A stretch of 64,000 nt of DNA from the NCBI GenBank assembly GCA_005281725.1, contig SSBO01000012.1, positions 11,714,512-11,778,511 of the forward strand, written 5' to 3'. The translations under genes and the position numbers were made by a program. This document shows positions 11,777 to 25,100 of the stretch, piece after piece. Below the pieces are notes generated by a model that saw only the letters and a list, made by a program, of their open reading frames with translations, ran no database searches and was not told the DNA's origin. Origin of the DNA: Wuchereria bancrofti. Its lineage: Eukaryota > Nematoda > Chromadorea > Rhabditida > Onchocercidae. Position 1 is the first letter of the stretch. Each line of letters starts with the position of its first letter.

Positions 11777-14333
11777 CTTTCAGTTTTTCAGCAGATAGTT
11801 TTGTGAAGAAGCAAGGTGTAGTTGGAGTGTTCTGTTTGAAATATATGTTTAGTTTGGAGGAAGAGACCAACTGTTTTATTCTTTTCCCGAAAACTTATTG
11901 GAACAAATCTATCAAAAAGTTCATCGTTGAATATGAAATTAAGCTCTTCATTTGCTTCTAATTACCGTTTCAAAGCTTAAACAAATTTTGTTCCTGTCAT
12001 GTACCATGATATGCGGTTAAATAGAACTAAGCCGAGGAAATGTAGTTTCATATTCCATATATCAGTTGACGTCGGAAATGTCAGGGTCAGAAATGTCCTC
12101 TACCAGGTGTTCCGGTCAAATTTCCGGAAAGGAAAAAGTCGTTCCAATTGCAAATTAATAGTTTTATAGAATTCTTCGAAGAATATGCTTCCTTATTTAA
12201 TGATTTTGAAAAAGTAATCCAATAAAAATAATATCAAGTGCAGTTAGTGGTAAAATGACCATGCGCTGTCCCAGACCATTTCTGAAAGTTGAACAGTTCA
12301 GAAATATGCTTTCTTCCTGTAATAGTTGTCGATAAATTCAACTAATTAAATATAGGCGGGATATGTTTTCAGGTTACGACAGCGAACAATGGCAAATCCA
12401 GGATGACTTAGGATAGACGAAAGTGGAAATGTATCCTGTTTGGCTGGTCGGTGCCATTTCCAGGGACATCGTAGTATACCCGGCAATCTGGCTGGAAGTA
12501 TTTGTACCCGACAGGACTATTTTAGAAGCAACAAGCGACACTGTGTCCAAAACTGTTTTCCGTTGTGCGGCGTTTCTTATGTAAGCTAGCCATGAAAAAG
12601 GGACTAGACATTGACCGACTATGGAGGTGAATGAAAGATGGGGGAATTACCAGCCGATGGGTTATTAGAGGAGACTTCCGGAAAATTGAACATACAACGG
12701 AAGCACCTATCATAAGTGCATAATTCAGTGGAGCCCAATAGCTGGGAACAAATATTTGTTATACGACCACTCATTAGGCCTCATTCGACAGGGCAACTGC
12801 CACATACAATGTAATAATTGATTAGTGGTGAGTAGATAGCTTCTTCGGGTTTCGTTCTCCCTTTTACTTTTTTTTATTTGTACTTTGTGAGATATCAAAT
12901 TGTGATAGGTTACTACGAAGCACATAAGCAACAGTTGTATCGTAGAAAAGCTGTATAGATTAAAGGCAATCACGAGAAGTATTTGGCACCGGAAGGAAAA
13001 TGGGCCGGAACAGCAATGATATGACTTTACGGAAATGCTATGTTTTCTCAAGGATATTAGTAATGATTCAAGAAAGTGGCCTCGACGTTGACAATTAGCG
13101 GTTAGTTGATTAGTTGGCTATCACCAGTGGCGATTGGATCGGTAAACAAATTGTTGACAGTAGGCAATGATGAGAAAGACTGTAAGAAGCGTAAGATCGA
13201 TAGTGGCAATAACAGGTGCCGGCAGGAAAACAGAAGTATTGTTCAGCCTCTGAATCATCCTACATGCCCCTTTTCGACCTTTTCCTAGGCTTTTTCTCTC
13301 TCTCTCTCTCTCTGTCTCCCTCAAATTCTCTTTTGGGATGTTGCTCAATGTGCTCTCATCCTCCATTCAAAACAGTTGATACCTTACACCGTTCTAATTA
13401 ATTAAATTGTTGAAATGAGTTATCAAATGGTTTGGAGGAATGTTTGTAAGTTAGAGAAACTTTTCCAAGCCATATATTTTCCAGTGTTAGCCGTGCTGTA
13501 TAGTATTAGAAATCGATCCGATTGAATTCGAAAGTGAAATAACTCAAGATATTCCGTCAAGTCTTTCCTCGTTTCTTCTCATTCTCCCATTACTTACTTT
13601 CCTGTCTTCCGATTCTTCTTTTTTCTTTTTTTTTGTTGGAAATAAAGAGAATAGAATCTATTCTCTTTGTTTGTTGAAAAAAAATTTGTCGCGAAGGTAA
13701 TTTCTCTGCCACCGTCATATCACCACCATCTCTCCCCCTGCACTCCTCTTCCCGAATCGAGTGACCTAGAGCTATTGAATTCTCCACACAGCACGGTACA
13801 GTTATGGAGTTGCTCGATCTCCTATTGTTTCGAAACCAATCAGATGTTTTCTGTCATCGTTCACACTTAGCGCTTGTGTAATTATACATTTTGCTAGCAG
13901 TAGTGTGGTGAGTTTCTTTCCTGATTAGTATGTTTGATAAGGATTGTACGTGCTTATCAGTAGTATTTATGATAAGAGATCTTTTGAGCAGTTCGCCATT
14001 CTCGACGGTTCACACACAGTACATTAAATTTAGTTCAACAACAATTCGAGGTGTCATCAACTGCTTTAGTGCGTAATTGTTTTCAGTGAACTTTTCGTAA
14101 AAGAGATGGAACAATCCCAGCTATTCTTACACAAGGCTCTGGAGGTGCTCAACGTCTGATACGGAATGCAGTGAGTAATGTGGTAGAAAAGACTTATAAT
14201 TGGGACATTACAAAGAGCGGACAATTCATTTGTAGTATCTGTCAGATTCCGTGATTTGATGTAGGTTGCATCTGTGGTGAATGTGACATCTGCTTGAGTA
14301 CTTGATACAGTAAATTTGCTCCAATACTAGGAA
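11777..14333. other. Intergenic, 5' flank of the LPGAT1-like gene
   Basis: No convincing exons. It includes a CT microsatellite at 13291-13314. The segment just before 14334 ends in ACTAG then GAAATG, an acceptor-like site suitable for a 5'-UTR intron or spliced-leader addition. Confidence 0.4.
13291..13314. repeat. CT microsatellite
   Basis: Uninterrupted CT dinucleotide run of about ten units on the plus strand. Confidence 0.85.
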
Positions 14334-16903
14334 ATGTTGCAAACGGATGATGCTCGAATCGGTCTGGATGGACCAACTGTCACAGCGGAGGATGGCTTTC
14401 TGACAAAAGTGATGATCAGTTCAATGGATGTGAGGAAAGTTATTGCCCTGATTGGTGCATTCTACTGGACTATTATGACTGTTTTTGTTGTTCCCGGTAT
14501 CATTGCTGCAACGTTCCTTACCGTCATGGTACCTGTTCTCTGTATCAGGTTGGTCTGTTGCTTATTTACGTGACATCAGGAATTTGTTTACTCATCTTCC
14601 ATAAGCGTTCCAGTGTTTCATGGTTTAACTGGCTTGATCACAAACTTTGCCGTATGGTAAACGATCATTGGAGTTCTGCTATACAAATTGCAGGTATTAA
14701 TATTGTGGAGTACGGCGATGATATTTCAAAGGTTTCTTTTATCTTATGGATTTAAAAATTTCCAGGCTGTTTTTACTTACACTAATAGCTCGCATATTTT
14801 TCGGTTCATGTCTTGTCGCCTGATTACTTTTTCCGTAAGTGGTTGTGCTGAGCGTCACTTATTTTCACGTAACAGATAGTGGGCTCGCTGTTTCAGATTT
14901 CATCCTTGACTACTGATTTGGTGGTCATGCAACAAGACTTCATATAAAGCAACTTAATTGGTAGGGCTCTTAATTAAGTTACTCAAATGAAATTTAAATA
15001 ACTTTTAAATTTAAATGCGTAGATGCACATTATAACCAGAATATTTCAGCTCTCCGAAAAACGGGTTTTATTTCTTGCTAATCATTTGGGTCTTGCTGAT
15101 CATTTCGTGATTATGTCAGCGTTACGAAACAAAGGAACTGTTGTTGAAAAGGTGCACATCTTCAGTTGAAGTATTTTTAATACAGTTTTTGCATTATTAA
15201 TCTATTTCTGACTCTTTTCCTCATAAGAAATTGTGTTAATCAGAAATTCAAAGAAATTAAGTCTTTGAAAAATGTCAGTTTGTCATCGTTCGAATTACTT
15301 CAGTATCTTTGGGTTATATACAATATATGGAAAATGACACCAATGGGTGTGATGTGGATGATTCACGGCAATTACTTTGTTGACGGTGGTACTGCAAAAC
15401 GAAATCAAATGATAGAGGATTTCAAAATACATTTGAAAAGGAATTATTGGAAATATGATCATCGATGGATTATTATGTACCCGGAAGGTAATAACATTAC
15501 GTTTCACTTCTTGATAACCTTTTTACTCCCATTTAGTTTAGTAAAAAATCTTCGCTAATTTAGCAGAAAATTTGTGGCATGACCGATTTATCGATCTTGA
15601 TCAGTGAATTGAATCCTGTCGATACAATGGATAACTGTGTTGAAATTCTTTGGGACTTCATTGAATTTCGTTTCTTTTCTTTTTCGTTATGATTGGCATT
15701 GACGTGATTCATATTTAGTTTCGAATTATCATTCCTATAAGGTTTCTATTTTTAAGTAAAAGTTATCAGTTTTAATTCCAGGAGCAAGACTATATCGGAT
15801 CAAAGAAAGTAATGCACGATACGCAGCTCGCGAAGGTTACAAGATCTTTCGGCATTGTGCATTACCACGTACTGGCGCTGCTCATGCTACAATCGAAACA
15901 ACGGCAACTGCTAATTATGGTAACTTTATGAAATCAGACTAAATAACAGTTCCTTTTCGGAATCGTACTTCTTCAGCAATGGTTGAGGATACCAACGATT
16001 CATTGGAATACGTTATTGATTGTACCTTGGGATATCAGAACGGCGATATACCCAGTATCGGTAACTGGTTATTCGGAGAATTACCGAATGGAATTCCGAA
16101 TGTTGCTGTTCACTATAAAGTAAGTTTTGTTTATTGCTTCATGCCGCGTACATCTCTCTTTAACTTCAATTTTAATTTTCTTTTAAATTTCCATGTAAAT
16201 CAGATAAATTATTCAACTTTTTCATCTGGATTGTAGATACCTTTTTAAATAGTCCAGGATAAGATACTTAACAGGCTAGTCATCCCTTAAAAAATGGGAT
16301 CTAATTTAGTAATATCCAATTCTTTAATATATTCGATTGACATTCCTTGCGGATTTCAATTATAGAGTATGGTGACTGAGGAACGTAGTGTTTCACACGC
16401 ATTCAACGAATTTTCATAATGTTTAAATCAGCCAATTATCTTTGATTTATTAACTTCTCCTGGTGCTTGAAATATATTCAGCTGCAGATTTATCGAATAA
16501 GGCCTGAGTGGAAAAACGAAAATATGCTAAGACATTGGTTGTATGACATCTATGAAAAAAAGGTAAGTTGAGTTCACTTCCACCAACAAAAAAATTTAAT
16601 TGGGATTTTTTCATATATGTTATCTCCTTTATTTTCCTCAAGAGCAGTTACAATTTTATCTTTTTTGAAATATCTTTTTTTAAGGATGAATTGCTGGAAA
16701 AATACTATCAGAGTGGCGTATTTCCGAAGGATTCACAGCATCATCCTACGGTTGTGCGTAATTCAATATCCAATTGCTTATTTGTTGAGGCATTTTGGCT
16801 TTTACTGCTTTACCTTCACTATTCCATATGGTTGAAATCATTTGCTAGCCTAATTTACCGGTGTGTTGTTGTTATATTGCTTACTTTTTCGGGAATCTTT
16901 TAA
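14334..16903 (+). CDS. LPGAT1: LPGAT1-like lysophospholipid acyltransferase (complete, 8 exons)
   Basis: Exons: 14334-14548, 14614-14731, 15050-15151, 15304-15487, 15782-15919, 15977-16119, 16488-16562, 16685-16903; phases agree and give 397 aa. It has the plsC/AGPAT acyltransferase layout: an N-terminal membrane segment at about 37-70, motif I NHLGLAD at 122-128 (catalytic His123 and Asp128), a motif-II-like HGNYFVDGG near 166, motif III YPEG at 204-207, motif IV LPRTGA at 234-239, and a C-terminal hydrophobic stretch after VFPKDSQHHPTVVRN. The spacing and the C-terminal IDCTLGY and VAVHYK segments match vertebrate LPGAT1 (about 370 aa) better than other AGPATs. LPGAT1-type enzymes transfer acyl-CoA to lysophospholipids in the endoplasmic reticulum. 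The arginine usually seen in motif II is not evident. In C. elegans the related genes are named acl; which one is orthologous cannot be settled here. Confidence 0.9.
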
Positions 16904-18106
16904 ATTTCTTCTGGATGTCGTACTTCTTTTTTATTCCTTTTCAAGTTTTGTTGACATCAAACAAACACTGCAAGTCTATCTAATTACCAGTGAGTTCGGT
17001 CTCACAGTGGTTTTCATTCTAAACAATTTCAAAGACGAATTGTATAATTAAAGAAATTCCATGACTATGACTAACATCTTATCACAGAAAATAGTCTAGG
17101 TGTGATTCAGGTGACGTCTTTTTAGAAATTTAAATAACATTTTACAAGTTTAGCTTGAATTTTTCCGAATATCTTTACCATGTCTTCTACCTTTTTCAAA
17201 AAAAGACATATACAATAAAATTACCACATTTACGAGTCTTATGATTTATTCAGTAATGAAATGTCAACATTCATTCACTTTCCAAATTGCTGTGTCTGCC
17301 ACATTTCAAATGTTTCAATTTTACGATTTTCATTGATTCCTCAAGACTCATCAGAAACTTGATAAAAAAAAAACAGTGGGAATTATTAACCGACAATTGT
17401 CATTTTGTACGTTTTTATCTTTTCTTTGAATCCATCATTCTTTCTGTGAATTGTTAGAGCGAATAGGAACGAGATGAAGATGGAAGTGATTGCATATTCA
17501 GTCGATATATTTAAAGAAGTTTAAATGCAAATCCTTGAATTTGAAATAGAAAATTTTCTCTTTTTAAATACTTCAGTGAAGATTATCTTATTCTTTAGCA
17601 TATCGTACGATGTCATTGAATCTTAACTTGTATCTAAAGTGAGGTTACTGCTAAATAATTTATAAATATCAGCAACAGTTTCATATTTTCTCCAGGTTGA
17701 GTAGTTATACTTATGTAAATTTTGTATCACATTTCATCCGAATATTCTATATCTATTGCTTATTTGCCAATGATGCCTTATCTGCTGAATACTTATTAGT
17801 ATTTACTTACCGTTTACAAAGTAAAATTTGATGCCAAGTCTTCTCAACTTTCACTGTAAAATGGCCTTTAAGAGTTCATTCTGTTTGTCAAATAATTTCA
17901 TAATTTATTTCCTTATGGCAATCAAAGATTACAGATGGTCATTTTGTTAACCAGAGTTACATATTCCCAGTGGAAATCCATCTTGTTTTCAGTTGGAAGG
18001 AATGAACCATCGTCAGCTGCTAATATTAATTTTCCAGTCAGATTGTAAAATGAAGTTAGATAAATTCAATTAGTAGCAATGGTTCACTTCTTTAAGTTCA
18101 ACTTCT
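16904..18106. other. AT-rich intergenic
   Basis: 3' flank between a plus-strand and a minus-strand gene. No coding exon seen. Confidence 0.5.
17214..17219 (+). terminator. Possible polyadenylation signal of the LPGAT1-like gene
   Basis: AATAAA lies about 310 bp after the stop codon, the first clear plus-strand signal seen downstream. Tentative. Confidence 0.3.
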
Positions 18107-18912
18107 TTAAGAGAAATAACTGATTCGCTTGAATTCTGTTGTTTCATGATGGATGGATGAATTATCTTTCGATTCTAAGATTTCTTTCAGTCGCTTATTT
18201 CCACCTGTAGCGGGCGGAATTCCATGCCTCGTCAAGACACTCCGTATTTTTCCATAAGACATGCATTTCTCGACCGTACTGGAGATCTGAAGAATTAAAC
18301 TAATGTAACAGATAGATCCGAATTTCGTATTCTGGTAAAATTTTAACACCTTAACCATGTTTCCATTGCCGGAGGGTATTTAGATTTTCTGAAGAACGGA
18401 TAGTCCAAGTTATTTTGCTTTCAACAAGCAAGCAACTTGTAGAGATCTTGCAAACACCCGGAAATGCGAGACCCAAATAAATAAAAGAAATTTTACAGTG
18501 ATATTGGGACTGGTCTTTGTTAAAGCTTCAGACACTTCACTGTAGTTCATCTTGCATGCCCACAGTACTACCGTACAGAATTTTCAATCATTAATTTCCA
18601 ATTGAAATAACTGATCAATGAAGTACTCGGAATAATATACCAACACTCAAAGTATACATTTATATAAAATAACAAAGATATTTAAAACGTACAAAGAGAC
18701 AGAACATTCCCAGCAAACATTTTATCGCTTCGCATATCATTTCTCTCATTTCAGAAGCCTTAAAATCCACGATAAAATACCGCAATTCCTCCATAGCCTC
18801 CGAATGTGACATAGATCTCCCGAAAAAAAGGTTCCCAGATTCCAAACTGATGATGAACTTACGTAAGTGTCCCACTCCTTTAGCAACGTCTTTAGTGGTA
18901 AAGGTTGAACAG
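18107..18912 (-). CDS. Unidentified small protein, tentative exons
   Basis: Three minus-strand pieces join in phase 0: about 18912-18693, 18550-18497 and 18286-18107 (stop). The last exon has good acceptor context (ATTCTTCAG) and encodes a basic segment (GIPPATGGNKRLKEILES); the middle one encodes NYSEVSEALTKTSPNIT. The 5' end is unsettled. A strong donor (ACTTAC/GTAAGT) at about 18855 suggests a different first exon in another frame, in which case the 18.7-18.85 kb open frame would be intronic. No domain recognised. Confidence 0.35.
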
Positions 18913-19394
18913 TAAACAAAACGTTACGCGAAATCTTTACAATATGAAGTGCAATTAGTCGCCTACACAATCATTCAGACATATTTTGACGATTTTGAAA
19001 CAAGCACAATCAGAAGACTATAGTTCCACTCAGAAGAAATGAATCATCACAGAATGTTGAAGAATTTAAACAACCCTCGAAGTAGAAGTCAGCTGATTAG
19101 TTTGTTCCTGGAATGATTGTTTTGAAAGGTTGTACATGCGACGTACTTTCCATGATACATAATGACAACCACAGTTAACTGAGACAATCATCAGAAGGGA
19201 AGAAATAAAACGGAATCCTGATTCATCTAAACATGAAGCACCATATTTCGAGTACTGCTTTACTTAATAATAATGCACCATTTTAAAAGTAATTCCACAT
19301 TTGTAAGGTTAATATTACTTGAAACCGAAAAAGAGAATGAACATTTCCCAAGTGCCAATGTGCGCCAACTCCAAAAAGATAAGAAGCATTCGGA

Positions 19395-20702
19395 GATCAA
19401 GAAAAACTGCTTATATTAGAAGTCAATAACAGGAACTTGAAATTTCGCAAAACAAATAAACGCGAAAAGTGGAATAGGGAAAAACACCGGCAAATGAAAA
19501 CGCGTAATATGAAAATGAGCATTCAAGTGTAAATATATTAATAGCGGTCGCCAAAAATGTACAACAATTCCGTGTCAAAAAACATGACTGAAAGGAACAA
19601 TAATCAAAATTAATTATGAGATTTAGAAATGTGGCACTTCCGAAAAAAGATTACAATGCTATTAGTATTTCACTTTTGTATTGTAAAAGAACAATTACCA
19701 GGACTATAAGGAACTTTCCGGCCCTTCCGTAACTATTGCCTATCTGCAACGACTAATTCAATCAGCAGCTCAATTAAAAACTGAATTTCACAAAAAGAAA
19801 ATGTAGGCAAAGATTATGGCATTTTGTGCCATCCAGATCCAATAACTTAATATTTCCTGGTTATTAAGAATTATGAGATATGTGACAATATCTGGAATAG
19901 TTAATACCTTGCAAGATATGTTAGAAATGTCCTTAAAGAGCATCCACTGCTACCAATAAGGATTGTGGGTATGCACAAAAAGGGTAAAAAGTGCACAAAT
20001 ATTTGAGTTGCGTAAAAAATTATAATGAATGACAATTCACAAATGTCTTATAGGACAGTAAAAATCATCAGTGAATAATATACTCATGAAATTCATAATC
20101 ATAAAGTGAAAAGGAAAAAGACAACAGACTTGTTGCAAAGGATTTCATGAGTAACAAGGGCAGCTTTATTTGGGAACTTGTATTATTCCTGCATTGCAAA
20201 TAGTTATTGGGACTATTAGAGCTTCTCCATCATTCCATATGTATTTATAATAAAAAATTAAAGGATATCAAGAAAAAATAAGTATAACCTATCATCAATA
20301 ATCAGCCAATCAACTTCGCTATAAAAAGGGTCAGATTTAAAAATTGTAAAAAGAATAGAAAGAGCATACCACTTAGTTCAAACAATTTAAAGCGTACATA
20401 TTGCCTGGTTATTAAGTATATATATGACGATATCAGGATACTGGACTACTGCCAGCATTCTCTATCGATCTTATAAGCAGTTTAAGGTTGAAATAAAAAT
20501 TCATTAATATTTAGATTTCGAAACAAAAAAAGTTTAGTTTCACAAAAATATTGAATATTGGAATGCTTAGAAAGATATTAACTGAAGTTTGATCTGATTA
20601 GATAAATTGGAAGATACTTCATTTGAAACAAATATCTCTTAAATTGATACAATCAGCAACTCTCTGATTTTGCTCGTTCTGTAACAGTCTATACATGTAT
20701 AA

Positions 20703-20733
<31 letters not shown>

Positions 20734-20742
20734 AATATATAA

Positions 20743-20805
<63 letters not shown>
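19395..20805 (+). repeat. Non-coding duplicate, first copy
   Basis: Parallels 20807-22106 in the same order and orientation with scattered substitutions and small indels. Shared landmarks include AACGCGAAAAG, GCGGTCGCCA and GCTTCTCCATCATTCCAT. It ends in the AT microsatellite that the second copy carries just before the last sma-9 exon. Probably the alternative haplotype of the sma-9 3' flank. Confidence 0.75.
20691..20805. repeat. AT microsatellite running into an assembly N
   Basis: Long AT/TA run with short interruptions, ending at the N at 20806. A likely cause of a contig break. Confidence 0.9.
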
Positions 20806-20806
20806 N
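20806..20806. other. Assembly ambiguity (N)
   Basis: Single N separating two diverged versions of the same block. Confidence 0.95.
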
Positions 20807-22106
20807 AAAAAACTGCTTACATTAGGTCAATAACACGGACTTGAAATTTCGAAAAACAAACAAACGCGAAAAGTAGAATAGGGAAAAACACCGGCTAATG
20901 AAAACGCGTAATATGAAAATGAGCATTTAAATGTAAACATATTAATAGCGGTCGCCAGAAATGTACAACAATTCCGTGTCAAAAAACATGACTGAAAGGA
21001 ACAATAATTAAAATTATGAAAAGATTTAGAAATGTAGTACTTAAGAAAAAAGATTTCAGTGCTATCAGTATTTTGCTTCTGTATTGTAAAAGAAGAATTA
21101 CCAGGACCATTAGGAACTTCCCAACCGTCCCGTAATTATTTGCCTACCTGCAACGGCTAATTCAGTCAGCAGCTCAATTAAAAACTGAGTTTCAGGAAAA
21201 GGAAATGTAGGCATTTTGTTTGTGGCATTTTGTGCCATCCAGATCCAATAACTTACATATTTCCTGGTTATCAAGAATTATGTAATAAGTGACAATATCT
21301 GGAATAACTAATACTTTGCAAGAATGTTAGAAATGTCTTTAAAGAGCACCAAATAAGGACCTGTGGTATGCACAAAAAGGATAAAAAGTGCACAAATATT
21401 TGAGTTACGTAAAAAATTATAATGAATGACAATTCACAAATGTCTTATAAACGGACAGTAAAAATCATTAGTGAATAATGATCGTAAACATAAAGTGAAA
21501 AGGAAAAGAGAACAAACTCGTTGATTTCATGAGCCACAAAGGCAGCTTTATTTGGGAACTTGTATCATTCCTGCATTGCGAAGAATAGTTATTGGGACTA
21601 TTAGAGCTTCTCCATCATTCCATGTGTATTTATAAAAAATTAAAGGATACCAAGAATAAATAGCTATAACCTATCTTCAATAATTAGCCAATCAACTTCG
21701 CTATAAGAAAGTTCAGATTTTAAAATTGTAAAAAGAATGGGAAGAGCACTTAGTTTAAACAATTTAAAGCGTACATATTGCCTGGTTATTAAGTATATAC
21801 ATGAGAATATCAGGATACTGGACTACTGCCAGCATTCTTTATCGATTTTACAAGCAATTTAAGGTTGAAATAAGAATTCATTAATATTTGGATTTCGAAA
21901 CAAACAAAATTTAGTTTCATAAAAATATTGAATATTGGAATGGTTAGAAAGATATTAACTGAAATTTGGTCTGATTAGATAAATCAGAAGGTACTATGCA
22001 TTTGAAACAAATATCTCTTAAATTGATACAATCAGCAATTCTCCACCTCTCGTGATTTTGTTCGTTTTGTAACAGTCTGCATATATATATATATATATAT
22101 GCATAT
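20807..22106 (+). repeat. Non-coding duplicate, second copy
   Basis: Second version of 19395-20805, continuous with the last sma-9 exon at 22110. It begins directly after the N at 20806. Confidence 0.75.
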
Positions 22107-22109
22107 ACA

Positions 22110-25100
22110 TCACCGCTCACGTCTGTTGTTTTGATGCGTTAATGTATGACTGTTTAGAGCGGCGGCAGTTGTAAATCCAGCATCACACCGTTTGCAAATA
22201 TGTGGTCGATCGCAAACATGCGAAAGCCAATGTCGCTGCAGAGCAAATGCATCCGGGAATGACTGTTCACAGATGGCACAAGGTAAAGCTGTCGATATTG
22301 TTGCGGTATTTACGGATGATGCAGATGTTACGGTTGGTTGCGTCGATGCTGGCCGCTTCCCAACCTAAATTTGAAGTAAGGTTCAAAACGACTCGATTAA
22401 ACAGCAAAATAACAAATTTGAATATTCAAATTACATAACATCCCACTCTAAACGTTCAAATTGGCATGATGATTTAATGTATGGCATATCTTCCACATCT
22501 GCATAGAGACTGTATTCTACCTCAGATGAGTCGGATATGTAGATGAGAAGTATGGTATATCACTGATATCATGATATAAAAATGTATGTTATATCACCGA
22601 TATAAAAGAAAAGAGATTATGAAAATGTGAAAATTACTTGGATAGCAGCATCCAAAATTCCGTATCCGTTCGCTTTTTTGACTTCATTCAGTTTTGTTCG
22701 TTGGCATTGTTTTACTAATCCATTGCTGCAAATAACGAAATAAAATGCACCGTAAATCTGTACAAAGGTAACAAGTCCAATATAACTGGATAAGGAAGCT
22801 GAAAGCGTAAAACAACTTTTTTCTTAATCTTCTTGTCCTAATCTTCTTTCCTGTCTTGTTCAGTTCTACCATAAAATAGTAGGTTAAAAAGAGTTTTCAA
22901 TTATCTCTCCATGGCGCATTATTGAAGTTCCTTTCTTCTTACTAAAGATCAAACCTCGTTACAGTGGTTCCATTGTTCGCATCACCAGAATTCACCGATA
23001 ATATTACAGTAGAACTGTATGTAGATGTTTTTGAACAGGATGCATGAGATTCTTCTGGTACATTCGGATTGTGATTCGGTATAGAATGCATATGTTGCCC
23101 AGGTGTTGGATTCGTTAGTTTACGATGCAGAACTATGGATGTATCGCTTGCATCGCTTGCATTTGACAATACCATGAGTGCACTCTCGATCTCATCCCGA
23201 CTGTCTTAAAAAGCAATATTAGAACCATCATCCGAATTCTGCAAACGATATATATATATATATATATATAAAACAATTATGAAAGTTCAAATTGCAGCAG
23301 ATGAAAAAGAAAATTTCCATGTCTGATCTTTTCCTTCGAAACACAACAGTGAAGAAACAAACAGAACCTGGTAACGGTGCAATAACACCGCCATGATAGT
23401 GTGCGGCGATGTGCTTCCTAAGATTTTCACGACTTGGATAGACCTTGTCACACTGTTTCTTTGGGCAACAAAAATCTTTTCCATCCCGTAACATTACATG
23501 ATCAGCGTGAAGATGTACCTAAACTGACCTTTAATAAATAACACACAAGACGGACAGTAACAGATTAATTTTTTTCTGTGGGGTAATTTTTATTATTGGA
23601 TTATATTTGCACTATCAAATGTTAAAAATCCCGCAACTTCAAATTGCTGATTTCTGTAAAATCCAGCAATTAAATATGTATCTTAGAGCTTAAAATGGCA
23701 TTAATATTCAGTAAACTTCGGGAATTCAATTACATAAAAAGCAAGTGATTGCTAAGACGATCTACCTGCAAATCAAAACTGGATTCGTAGGTGACTTCGC
23801 AAAGGCTGCACCTGATAGAAGCTGGCAAAAGGGGTGATGGTGCAGTGCCAGCCAAAACACGTTGCGTTGGTGTCGAGCTTTCACTAAGTCCAGCTCCTTC
23901 ACTATTTGCTTCTTCTGATCGTACGGAGGAACCTGTCCATTAAAAAAATGCAATTACTAATTCCTATAAACTTAAGTTAATTGATAATTAAATTCATAAG
24001 TCATGCAAAGTTCTAAGATAATCTTAGGACATTTCGAAAAATGCACTGCACAATCAAGATATTCTTCGTGTAACTTTAATTTGAGCAATAATACATTTAA
24101 TTTGCTTTAAATTCCAAAACTTACCGNNNNNNNNNNNNNNNNTTAATTGATAATTAAATTCATAAGTCATGCAAAGTTCTAAGATAATCTTAGGACATTT
24201 CGAAAAATGCACTGCACAATCAAGATATTCTTCGTGTAACTTTAATTTGAGCAATAATACATTTAATTTGCTTTAAATTCCAAAACTTACCGTTATCCGA
24301 AAGTGCAGCGGAGTCAACTGTTGAACGACCAATTATATCAACAGAGCGACGATCAGAAGTCTGAATAAAAAAATTGAGAATTATACTTAAAAAAAGCAGT
24401 AATAAGTTCAAAGGCATAACTCGAATTATCAGATCAAAAGCCAAATGACCATCACAAAATTATCAGCTGGGATTGTTAAATAAAAAAAAGGTGGATGAAT
24501 AAAAACACCGAATTTTTGATAATCACTCTGTATCCAACAAATGGAAGTTTGCGTTGTACATGCCTTCTGAGATCTAGCAAATAAAGGTAAAGATGAAGAT
24601 TGGTACAAAATAACTGGAACTAATACCGAATTCACATCAAGTTTCGGTGACATCCAAACGTTTGCGGTAATCGAATTCCCATTAAATTCATTTGTTTTTC
24701 GTTGCGATATTGTCATATCGCATTTTCTGGATGACATTTCAATCTAAAATGTTACCATATTTGTTTAATGAAATGAATTGGTTTGAAGAAAAATTGTTAC
24801 AAATAAATAATTATCCAATATCAACATATATTTTTTTCCAACGTCCTTTCTCCTTTCAGCCTTTTAGGATGCTAGTTTTCTTCCAATGCATACAGTTTTA
24901 CTCCAGTGCATTTCAATCAATTAAAGAGAGAAATATATACCATAATTTTTGCTGTTAAGGCGTCGGGACGTTTTAATGTATGCTGTTGACCGGTTAACAA
25001 TCGCTTATTTTCAACAAATGGCTGGCTAGTGGATGATACCAACTGCTGCGACGAATAGCTACTGTTGATGCTGTTATGACTATTGCTGTTATTGTTATTT

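Larger units (their letters stand above)
18913..22109. other. Non-coding block, duplicated around an N
   Basis: AT-rich DNA between the small gene and the 3' end of sma-9. About 19.40-20.80 kb and 20.81-22.10 kb are two versions of one sequence. No exon seen in either. Confidence 0.6.
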
